Below, one piece after another: positions 1 to 5,091 of a stretch of DNA of 5,123 nt. Numbering within the stretch: position 1 is the stretch's first letter; each line of letters opens with the position of its first letter. The notes below the pieces were generated by a model. That model saw only the letters and a list, made by a program, of their open reading frames with translations, made no database searches and was not told where the DNA came from. Location of the stretch: the NCBI GenBank assembly GCA_019747615.1, contig JAIEQQ010000190.1, positions 1-5,123 on the forward strand, written 5' to 3'. This stretch comes from Phycisphaerales bacterium. GTDB taxonomy: Bacteria > Planctomycetota > Phycisphaerae > Phycisphaerales > UBA1924. Both the position numbers and the translations under genes were made by a program.

Positions 1-547
1 GAACACCGATGTCGTGCGAGCGTTGGACGTCGCGAGCGCCGGCGCACCGCCGGCGTTCAAGCTCATCGCGAATCTGCCGTATCAAGCCGCGACGCCGCTG
101 ATGCTGAACCTGCTCATCGAGCACCCCGGCTGCTCGCACATGGCGGTAACGATCCAGCGCGAGGTGGCCCAACGCCTCGGCGCGCCGGCGGGTTCAAAGG
201 ACTACGGCCTTCTCGGCGTCGTCGCCCAAGCCGGCGCTCACATCGAGCCCGTCGCAAAGCTCCCGCCCGAGTGCTTCTGGCCACGCCCGGAGATCACCAG
301 CGCGATGGTGTTGCTCACGCGCCGCCAGACGCCGCTGACGCCGGACCTCGGTCGCCTTGCCTCATTCTGCCACACGCTCTTCTCCAAACGCCGCAAGCAA
401 CTGGGCGCGATCCTCGGGCGCGACGTGCCGTTTCCGCCAGGGATCGATCCGGCCCTGAGGCCCGAGAACTGTTCACCCGAAGACCTTATTCGGCTCATGG
501 TCGCACTCGGCCCGAGCACGCCAGACGCGAACGCAGCTTTCTCGTAG
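1..547 (+). CDS. rsmA: Ribosomal RNA small subunit methyltransferase A (16S rRNA dimethyladenosine transferase), 5'-truncated
   Basis: RsmA/KsgA uses S-adenosylmethionine to dimethylate the two adjacent adenines in the 3'-terminal hairpin (helix 45) of 16S rRNA, a late check on small-subunit assembly in the cytoplasm. The reading frame is open from base 2, so the gene begins upstream of the window and the N-terminal SAM-binding motifs are missing; the GTG at 14 is an internal valine codon, not a start. The sequence preserves the catalytic motif IANLPYQ (NLPY at bases 71-82), where the target adenine is held. It is followed by the family pattern QREVAQRL, YGLLGV, the P-rich FWPRPEITSAMV segment, and the small helical C-terminal domain containing LFSKRRKQLG. 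About 181 residues remain of a family length near 260-290. The stop TAG is at 545-547. The next gene starts 58 bases downstream on the same strand, so co-transcription is possible. No frameshift is visible. Confidence 0.95.
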   Translation, partial: NTDVVRALDVASAGAPPAFKLIANLPYQAATPLMLNLLIEHPGCSHMAVTIQREVAQRLGAPAGSKDYGLLGVVAQAGAHIEPVAKLPPECFWPRPEITSAMVLLTRRQTPLTPDLGRLASFCHTLFSKRRKQLGAILGRDVPFPPGIDPALRPENCSPEDLIRLMVALGPSTPDANAAFS

Positions 548-605
548 CTCGCCACGCAATGGCACTCGACAAACGCCCCGCGGCGCGGTACGTTCCTCTC
601 AGCGA

Positions 606-1841
606 ATGGCTGACCCACTCGGGAAGCGCGACGACCGCTCGGCGACTCACGCCAGCGCTGCCCTCCCCGCACACGGTTCATCTCTTGGCCCCATGCTCGG
701 CGACGCCGTCGCCCGGGCCTGCGCCGATCAAGGCTTCACACTCGACCAGATCGAATGGTTCCGCTCCGATTGGCAGCGTGGCGGCGGCTCCACCGGCTTC
801 TCCACGCTTCGCTCGGCTTCACTCTCATCGCCCTTGCCCGTGGTGATCAAGCTCCCCGTCGGGCCCACCGAGATGCGGTGGACCTGCGCGCTCTCAGACG
901 ACCCGCTGGCACCCACCCCCCGCGTGCTCGTCCGGGGCGATGAACTGGCAAGCAACGATCTCTCCTGGCTCGTCATCGAACGCATCCCCGGCGCGCCTGT
1001 CGGTCACGATCTCTCGCCCGCGACCATCCGCCAGATGCTCCAGGCCTGCGCCGCTGTGCAGGCCCGGTGCGAGGCCCACGCGCCGGTCGTCGGTCCGGCA
1101 ACGGAGTTCCCGTTTGATCGCCTCATCGACAAGAGCCGCCAGGTCGCCAAGCTTGGCGTCATCGCTGGCGCTCAGGTCTGGGCGCACGCGCTCCGCGATG
1201 TCGCACGCGCTCTGCCCACGCTCGTCAAACGATGGAACAGCCGCACCATCAACGCTTGGTGTCACGGCGACCTCCACGGCGGCAACGCCCTCCGGCGAGC
1301 CGACGGCTCCATCTGCCTCATCGACCTGGCCCTCGTCCATCCCGGCCACTGGCTCGAAGACGCGCTCTATCTCGAACGAGTCACCTGGTCGCGCTCGATT
1401 GCCCAGTCACAGCGCACCGCGCCCGCGGATCCCCCGGCCTCGTCCGACGACCCTCCGCAGAACGGCACGCCGGACGCCACGCATGAATCTCGCCTGCCGC
1501 AGCACAACGAGGGCTGGCGGGGCAAGCAGTTCGGCGAGCGCCACGCCTTCAGCCACCACGCCGACCACCTCCACCAGCCCGCAGGGCGTGCTGATCGCAA
1601 ACACAAGCACGACAATCGCCAATCCGGCGATTCGCAGACACCGAGCCTGCTCTCCCAGCTCGCGTCGTTCCGGCGCGAGCTCGGCCTCGCCTGCGATGAC
1701 GACTATGGCCAGCTCGCCAACATCCGGCGCGTCCTGATGGCGGCGTGCGCCCCGGCATGGATCGAGCGCGAGGGCAACCCGCGCCACCTGGCCCATGCCC
1801 TGGAGATCATCGAGCGCCTCTTGCCACAAGTTGCCCGCTGA
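606..1841 (+). CDS. APH/choline-kinase-fold phosphotransferase with His-rich insert; substrate unknown
   Basis: A 411-residue protein of the aminoglycoside-phosphotransferase/choline-kinase superfamily, whose members transfer phosphate from ATP to small molecules or proteins. Visible elements in order: a Gly-rich loop (RGGGSTGFSTL, near residue 60), a candidate ATP-binding lysine in VVIKLPVG (near 81), a hinge-like WLVIERIPG (about 121-129), the catalytic loop WCHGDLHGGN with His220, Asp222 and Asn227, and the metal-binding Asp240 in CLIDLALVHPG. Residues 264-346 are a polar, probably disordered, His-rich insert. A helical C-terminal part then resumes in the same frame (SLLSQLASFRREL to the end). 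G/C preference at third positions holds through the insert, so it is not a frameshift artefact. No clear Shine-Dalgarno sequence precedes ATG 606; ATG 693 (PMLGDAV) is an alternative that would drop 29 low-complexity residues. Similarity to antibiotic kinases is only at fold level, so resistance should not be assumed. The superfamily call is firm, the substrate unknown. Confidence 0.82.
   Translation: MADPLGKRDDRSATHASAALPAHGSSLGPMLGDAVARACADQGFTLDQIEWFRSDWQRGGGSTGFSTLRSASLSSPLPVVIKLPVGPTEMRWTCALSDDPLAPTPRVLVRGDELASNDLSWLVIERIPGAPVGHDLSPATIRQMLQACAAVQARCEAHAPVVGPATEFPFDRLIDKSRQVAKLGVIAGAQVWAHALRDVARALPTLVKRWNSRTINAWCHGDLHGGNALRRADGSICLIDLALVHPGHWLEDALYLERVTWSRSIAQSQRTAPADPPASSDDPPQNGTPDATHESRLPQHNEGWRGKQFGERHAFSHHADHLHQPAGRADRKHKHDNRQSGDSQTPSLLSQLASFRRELGLACDDDYGQLANIRRVLMAACAPAWIEREGNPRHLAHALEIIERLLPQVAR
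1395..1643 (+). other. His-rich polar insert within the kinase (residues about 264-346)
   Basis: The encoded segment lies between the end of the catalytic core (ALYLERVTWSR) and the C-terminal helices. It begins Pro/Ser/Asp-rich and becomes His/Gln/Arg-rich, with nine histidines between residues 293 and 335, including a closely spaced group at 313-323 (HAFSHHADHLH). It contains almost no hydrophobic residues, so a flexible linker is likely; metal binding is only a possibility. Boundaries are by eye. Confidence 0.55.
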
Positions 1842-1865
1842 GACCGGCCACCCCAGCGCGCCCAC

Positions 1866-1893
1866 CCGCGATTTCGGCGTTCCGTCGCGGTTT
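1866..1893 (+). terminator. Terminator-like hairpin after the kinase gene
   Basis: CCGCGA (1866-1871) pairs perfectly with TCGCGG (1885-1890). Inside, after a TTT bulge, CGG (1875-1877) pairs with CCG (1882-1884) around a CGTT tetraloop. The stem is followed directly by TTT at 1891-1893. It lies 24 bases after the kinase stop and just upstream of a promoter-like box, which fits a transcript boundary. The short T-run makes it weak as an intrinsic terminator. Confidence 0.4.
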
Positions 1894-1917
1894 CTGCCCG
1901 CCGTCGGCCGGGGGTCA

Positions 1918-1923
1918 TATACT
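1918..1923 (+). promoter_or_regulatory. Candidate -10 box (TATACT) for the Hc1-like gene
   Basis: TATACT matches the sigma-70 -10 consensus at five of six positions and stands out in a very GC-rich spacer. It would place the transcript start near 1930, giving a leader of about 60 bases. No recognisable TTGACA-like -35 element is found 16-18 bases upstream, so the call rests on the -10 alone and on its position after a terminator-like hairpin. Confidence 0.4.
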
Positions 1924-1951
1924 CTCGGGTATTGCCCATCGCTCGGCTGAC

Positions 1952-1968
1952 GCTCACAGACTGTGAGC
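1952..1968. repeat. Perfect 17-bp palindrome in the leader of the Hc1-like gene
   Basis: GCTCACAG (1952-1959) and CTGTGAGC (1961-1968) are exact reverse complements around a single A at 1960. As DNA this is the shape of a dimeric repressor site, centred about 30 bases after the predicted transcript start. As RNA it can fold into a six-pair hairpin with an AGACU loop, ending ten bases before the AAGGAG ribosome binding site and leaving that site free. Which of these applies, if either, cannot be told from sequence. Confidence 0.6.
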
Positions 1969-1978
1969 CGCCGACACC

Positions 1979-1984
1979 AAGGAG
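1979..1984 (+). promoter_or_regulatory. Ribosome binding site AAGGAG deciding start at GTG 1990
   Basis: AAGGAG sits five bases upstream of GTG 1990 and is the best Shine-Dalgarno sequence in the window. It excludes the in-frame upstream GTG at 1963, which lies inside the palindrome and has no ribosome binding site of its own. Confidence 0.75.
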
Positions 1985-1989
1985 AGCCC

Positions 1990-2205
1990 GTGGAAGCATT
2001 TGACCGTCTGAAGCAACTGATCTCCGAGGCCGAGGTGGACGTCATGAAGGGTGCCGGCGGCAACAAGGCCGCCAAGGTCCGCGCACGCAAGAAAATGCAG
2101 GAAATCAAGGCCGCGGCACAGGATGTCCGCGAGAGCTTGCTCGTGACCGAGGCCGATGAAGCCGGCGGCGCAGAGGCCGAGGGCGACGCGAAGTCCAAGG
2201 CCTGA
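1990..2205 (+). CDS. Small Hc1-like (histone H1-like) protein with acidic tail
   Basis: A 71-residue protein starting at GTG 1990 behind a strong ribosome binding site. Residues 1-50 are predicted helical and charged (EAFDRLKQLISEAEVDVMKG), followed by GNKAAKVRARKKMQEIKAAAQDVRES at about 24-49. That block resembles the conserved core of chlamydial histone-like protein Hc1, which has a GNKAA..RVR segment followed by a KL/EI helix. Chlamydial Hc1 is a DNA- and RNA-binding nucleoid-condensing protein with a long lysine/alanine-rich tail. Here the tail is short and mainly acidic (EADEAGGAEAEGDAKSKA), so strong DNA condensation by a basic tail is not expected. From memory, small proteins of this type occur in planctomycetes. 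The gene is flanked by a terminator-like hairpin and promoter-like box upstream and an inverted repeat downstream, so it looks monocistronic. Family membership is from motif resemblance by eye; the nucleic-acid-binding role is inferred. Confidence 0.7.
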   Translation: MEAFDRLKQLISEAEVDVMKGAGGNKAAKVRARKKMQEIKAAAQDVRESLLVTEADEAGGAEAEGDAKSKA

Positions 2206-2215
2206 AACGTCGGTT

Positions 2216-2250
2216 CCAGCGTGGCACCATCTCGCACCGAGCGACGCTGG
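2216..2250 (+). terminator. Stem-loop just downstream of the Hc1-like gene
   Basis: CCAGCGT (2216-2222) pairs with ACGCTGG (2244-2250), and within the loop CTCG (2231-2234) pairs with CGAG (2238-2241) around CAC. It begins ten bases after the stop codon. No T-run follows, so it may act as a 3'-end-protecting or factor-assisted structure rather than a classical intrinsic terminator. Confidence 0.35.
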
Positions 2251-2280
2251 CGTCCGGCATCGCCAAAGTTGAAGTGTTGA

Positions 2281-2307
2281 TATCCTCGGATTCCGAAGGC
2301 CGAATCC
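2281..2307 (+). promoter_or_regulatory. Weak possible -10 box with overlapping inverted repeat upstream of fabZ
   Basis: TATCCT at 2281-2286 lies in a locally AT-richer patch and could be a -10 element; no -35 match is at the right distance. Directly after it, GGATTC (2288-2293) and GAATCC (2302-2307) form a six-pair inverted repeat that would cover the predicted transcript start near 2292. The remainder of the spacer (2206-2365) has no other gene-like content on either strand that I can support. Confidence 0.22.
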
Positions 2308-2365
2308 ACGTCGGCGTGCCTCTGCCGCCCGCACCGTTCGGCCAACGCTCCGATGGACGAAGTTG

Positions 2366-2890
2366 ATGACCCAGAGTCTTTCTTCAGTGATGACGATTCC
2401 AAAGAACACGATCATCGATTTGAGTGGCGTGGACTTCGCCGGGCACGCCGCATCGCGCGAGTTGATCGCCAAACAAAACCCACATCGGCACGAGATGGCG
2501 TTGCTCGATGAGGTCATCTGGACCTCCGCCGATATGAAGAAGGGCCTCGCGGTCTGGCGCGTCCGCCACGACGAGTTCTGGATTCGCGGCCATTTCCCGC
2601 AGAAGCCGCTGCTGCCGGGCGTCTTGATGGTCGAGGCCGGGGCCCAGCTCTCGGTGTTCCTCTATAACTCGCGATACGCCGTGCCCAAGCTCTGCGGCTT
2701 CACGCACATTTCGGATTGCTCGTTCCGATCCCAGGTCGCCCCGGGCGACAACTTCTACATCATCACCGACGAGATCAAGGCCAGCGACCGGCGTTTCAAC
2801 AGCCGCGTGCAGGGCTTCGTGCGAGACCGCATCGTCTTTGATGCCGTCGTCGAGGGCATCTCGCTCGGCACCGCGAACACGCTGCCCTGA
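2366..2890 (+). CDS. fabZ: 3-hydroxyacyl-ACP dehydratase, FabZ-type hotdog fold
   Basis: FabZ removes water from 3-hydroxyacyl-acyl-carrier-protein to give the trans-2-enoyl product in the type II fatty-acid synthesis cycle in the cytoplasm. The 174-residue product carries the family pattern: NPHRHEMALLDEV (38-50, matching the PHR.PMLLVDRV region), WIRGHFPQKPLLPGVLMVEAGAQ (72-94) with candidate catalytic His76 and Glu90 at the usual 14-residue spacing, and a C-terminal sheet through FRSQVAPGDNFYI. It has about 30 extra N-terminal residues relative to typical FabZ (about 150). Start choice is uncertain: ATG 2366 is used here, TTG 2363 immediately precedes it, and ATG 2390 (MTIPKN) would remove eight residues; none has a clear Shine-Dalgarno sequence. 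A more specialised hotdog dehydratase is possible, because no other fatty-acid genes are beside it. Confidence 0.82.
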   Translation: MTQSLSSVMTIPKNTIIDLSGVDFAGHAASRELIAKQNPHRHEMALLDEVIWTSADMKKGLAVWRVRHDEFWIRGHFPQKPLLPGVLMVEAGAQLSVFLYNSRYAVPKLCGFTHISDCSFRSQVAPGDNFYIITDEIKASDRRFNSRVQGFVRDRIVFDAVVEGISLGTANTLP

Positions 2891-2988
2891 AGCCCCGCCG
2901 GGGCATGAGGCGGTCGTGGCGCACGAGGCAGGGTTTCGCCCACCAAGAAACCCCGAACCATCAGTCCACACAGGACGTATCCACCACC
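2891..2988 (+). other. Spacer between fabZ and sixA with two small hairpins
   Basis: GCCCC (2892-2896) pairs with GGGGC (2900-2904) around GCC, immediately after the fabZ stop. GGGTTTC (2931-2937) pairs with GAAACCC (2947-2953) across a nine-base loop. Neither is followed by a T-run, so termination is not firmly supported. The sixA frame stays open back to ATG 2905, but the encoded 28 residues lack family similarity and the hairpins lie partly within it. Confidence 0.4.
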
Positions 2989-3477
2989 ATGCGTGTGTAT
3001 CTGATTCGACACGCCAAAGCTGAACGCGACTCGCCCACCGGGCGGGACGACGATCGCCCGCTCAAGCCCCGCGGCATCCGTCAGGCCACCTGGCTCGGTG
3101 AGGCCATCGCCAAACTCAAGAAGAAACCCGGCGTGCTGATCACCAGCCCCGTCGTCCGCGCGCTGGACACCGCTCGCATCCTCGGCAAGACGCTCAACCT
3201 CGGCCTCGAAGTCGATGACGCCCTCTCCACCAAGCACGGCGTCAACGAGCTGCTCACCCTCCTCTTCAAACGCGCCGCCGAGCACGCCCCCCGCGCCGTC
3301 GCAATCGTCGCGCACAACCCCACGCTCGAAATCGCCGCCAGCGCCCTGCTCGGCGCGACGTCAGCGCCGATCATCCTCCGCACCGGCGAGGCCCTGATCA
3401 TCGATATCGAGGACCCGGCCAAACTCGGTTCCGGCACACTTCACAAGCGCCTCCGCTCCGACGACGAGGACGATTGA
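2989..3477 (+). CDS. sixA: SixA-type phosphohistidine phosphatase (histidine phosphatase superfamily)
   Basis: A 162-residue cytoplasmic protein, almost the same length as E. coli SixA (161). SixA dephosphorylates phosphohistidine on phosphotransfer proteins: first reported for ArcB, later for the nitrogen phosphotransferase protein NPr. Visible motifs are VYLIRHAKAE at the N-terminus with Arg7 and nucleophile His8, the RPLKPRGIRQA segment (23-33), the LITSPVVRALDTARIL block with Arg57, and the second catalytic histidine in AIVAHNPTLE (His109). ATG 2989 is chosen because the family begins right at the beta strand carrying RHG/RHA; the upstream in-frame ATG 2905 adds an unrelated extension. 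Ribosome binding is weak: AGGA at 2972-2975 is 13 bases away. The last residues are acidic (SDDEDD). The ftsW start follows 34 bases after the stop, suggesting co-transcription. The substrate here is unknown; the superfamily assignment is firm. Confidence 0.88.
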   Translation: MRVYLIRHAKAERDSPTGRDDDRPLKPRGIRQATWLGEAIAKLKKKPGVLITSPVVRALDTARILGKTLNLGLEVDDALSTKHGVNELLTLLFKRAAEHAPRAVAIVAHNPTLEIAASALLGATSAPIILRTGEALIIDIEDPAKLGSGTLHKRLRSDDEDD

Positions 3478-3511
3478 GTCTTCCTCTGTCGCTGATTGAG
3501 GGTTTCGGGCT

Positions 3512-5047
3512 GTGCGTGCCGATACCCTGAGTTCAATGCTCCGCCCGGGCCATGTCATCGTCATCTGCGCCATGGCCCTGCTTACGCTGGGCGTGGTGAT
3601 GGTCAACTCCGCGGGGATGACCGTCAACGCGCGGACGCCCGTCACCATCGAGAGCATCCTGCTGTCGCGATCATCGATCTACATGGGCCTGGCGATGCTC
3701 GCACTGGCGATGACGGCGCTGCTGCCGGTCTTCCGCTTCACCCCCGGCGTGCCAGGGCGATGGATGCCCTTTGGCGCCAAGCCGGCGCAAACGCTGGACG
3801 TCGAGCCGAACCAGGCCGTTTCACTCCCGGCCCTGCGGAGCTTCGGCGGCTGGTCGCTCTGGCCGATGTGGGCGTGTGTGGCGATCCTGCTGGCGGTCAT
3901 GGCGTCGGTGTATGTGCCGGGGCTGAGCCGCGAGATCAACGGCTCTCACCGCTGGCTGGGGCTGAAGCTGCCGGGCATCGGCGACCTGTCGGTGCAGCCG
4001 TCAGAGATCGCCAAGTGGGTGCTGATCGGCGTCATCGCGTGGTACGCCTGGAAGATGGGCTCAGGACTCCGCAAGTTCTTCACCGGGCTGGTGCCAGGGC
4101 TCGCGGCGATCGGCATTGTCGCCGCGTTCGTTGTGATCGAAGACCTCGGCACCGGCGTGCTCATCGCCCTGGTCGGCAGCACCGTGCTGCTCGTCGGCGG
4201 CGCGCGCTGGTGGCAGTTCATGCTCTTCGTCCCCCCCGCGGCGGGCGCGTTCGCCTACGCCGTGCATGCCAACCCCTATCGCCTCACGCGCATCACCAGC
4301 TTCCTTGATCCGTACGCCGACCCGTTGGGCGCCGGCTATCACCAGGTGCAGTCGATGATCGCTGTGGCCAATGGCCAGGTCTGGGGGCGCGGGCTCGGCT
4401 TCTCACTCAGCAAGTTCGGCTACCTGCCTGAGGACACCACCGACTTCCTCTTCGGCATCATCTGCGAGGAACTCGGCCTTGCCGGGGCTGCGCTGGTCAT
4501 CACACTCTACATCGCCATGATCTGGGCCGGCTTCATGGTCATCATGGCCCAGCGCAGCAAGGTGATGGCCCTCATCGGCGTGGGCATCATCACCACCATC
4601 TGCGTCCAGGCGGTCATCAACCTCGCGGTCGTCACCGGCATGGCCCCCACCAAGGGCATCGCGCTGCCGCTGCTGTCCAGCGGCGGCACCGGCTGGATTC
4701 TCACCTGCGCATGCCTCGGACTGCTGGTCAACATGGACCGCTTCGCACGCCGCCAGCGCCGGCGCGAGTCGGGAGTCTTCACAACGCCCGACGCGCCGGG
4801 CAACGCGGCGTCGTCCGAGTCGCCATGCTCAGTACCCATGGGCGCGTCAGTCATCGAAGTCTTGGCGTCGTCGAGAGTCTTGTGGGTGTCGTGGTGGTGG
4901 CTCGTGAAAGTCGTCTCGTGGCCTTTCCAGTCGACGCTCAGTGTGCCCGAACAGGCGCAGAAAAAAGTCGGCCGGGTGGGGGACTCTTTCACGAAAAACG
5001 AGGTTCCTCGCACGCCCATGACCGTGGTTTTGGTTCGAACCCGGTAG
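3512..5047 (+). CDS. ftsW: FtsW-type SEDS peptidoglycan glycosyltransferase
   Basis: SEDS proteins are multi-pass inner-membrane enzymes that polymerise lipid II into glycan strands; FtsW works at the septum with a class B penicillin-binding protein. Signature segments in order: NGSHRWLGL, QPSEIAKW, EDLGTG (Asp211), NPYRLTRITSFLDPYADPLGAGY, WGRGLGFSLSKFGYLPEDTTDFLFGIICEELG (Asp311 matching the catalytic-site Asp of FtsW/RodA) and GMAPTKGIALPLLSSGGTGW. The YR..R..SF..P..DP..AGY and YLPE..TDF pattern favours FtsW over RodA. Two departures are visible: an inserted loop of about 45 residues before NGSHRW (about 75-120), and a 103-residue tail after Met408, where the family normally ends soon after the last helix. 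GTG 3512 is preferred because GAGGG (3498-3502) lies nine bases upstream; ATG 3536 is the alternative. No other mur/fts gene is in the window. Ser replaces the usual Tyr in the SYGG-like motif. Confidence 0.88.
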   Translation: MRADTLSSMLRPGHVIVICAMALLTLGVVMVNSAGMTVNARTPVTIESILLSRSSIYMGLAMLALAMTALLPVFRFTPGVPGRWMPFGAKPAQTLDVEPNQAVSLPALRSFGGWSLWPMWACVAILLAVMASVYVPGLSREINGSHRWLGLKLPGIGDLSVQPSEIAKWVLIGVIAWYAWKMGSGLRKFFTGLVPGLAAIGIVAAFVVIEDLGTGVLIALVGSTVLLVGGARWWQFMLFVPPAAGAFAYAVHANPYRLTRITSFLDPYADPLGAGYHQVQSMIAVANGQVWGRGLGFSLSKFGYLPEDTTDFLFGIICEELGLAGAALVITLYIAMIWAGFMVIMAQRSKVMALIGVGIITTICVQAVINLAVVTGMAPTKGIALPLLSSGGTGWILTCACLGLLVNMDRFARRQRRRESGVFTTPDAPGNAASSESPCSVPMGASVIEVLASSRVLWVSWWWLVKVVSWPFQSTLSVPEQAQKKVGRVGDSFTKNEVPRTPMTVVLVRTR

Positions 5048-5066
5048 CGGGCGCCGGAGGCGATCT

Positions 5067-5091
5067 GCCCCGCCGGCAGGGGCCGGATTTT
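5067..5091 (+). terminator. Weak terminator-like hairpin after ftsW
   Basis: GCCCC (5067-5071) pairs with GGGGC (5079-5083) across a seven-base loop, followed after CGGA by TTTT (5088-5091). It starts 20 bases after the ftsW stop. Five pairs and four T residues make it a weak candidate. From here to the window end no gene is recognised. Confidence 0.35.

Noticed and set aside
238..681. 147-residue open frame on the minus strand over the rsmA end
   Set aside because: It is antisense to the conserved RsmA C-terminal domain and has an Arg/Ser/Gly-rich shadow composition.
559..846. ATG 559 frame (ALDKRPAARYVPLSEWL...) before and over the kinase start
   Set aside because: The first 20 residues look protein-like, but the frame then becomes Ser/Pro/Ala-rich over the kinase N-terminus with no motif. 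A frameshifted kinase N-terminus is possible but not supported by sequence alone.
1963..1989. Upstream GTG 1963 as start of the Hc1-like gene
   Set aside because: It lies inside the palindrome, has no ribosome binding site, and adds nine residues without family similarity. GTG 1990 has AAGGAG at proper spacing.
1407..2402. 331-residue open frame on the minus strand
   Set aside because: It runs antisense through the kinase C-terminus and the whole Hc1-like gene, both of which have recognisable motifs. Its composition is that of a GC-rich shadow, and its hydrophobic stretch is the complement of the His-rich insert.
2905..2988. ATG 2905 as start of sixA
   Set aside because: The extra 28 residues are unlike the family, which starts at the RHA-bearing strand. 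This stretch contains an inverted repeat and looks like spacer.
4507..5019. 170-residue open frame on the minus strand opposite the ftsW end
   Set aside because: Its stop lies deep within the conserved ftsW core, so it would overlap essential coding sequence by about 300 bases. I recognise no domain in it. A shared third-position register explains its openness.
5026..5050. TTCGAAC resembling a tRNA or tmRNA T-loop
   Set aside because: The five-base stems needed on either side do not pair on either strand, and there is no acceptor stem, anticodon arm or CCA end. It is just the palindrome GGTTCGAACC.
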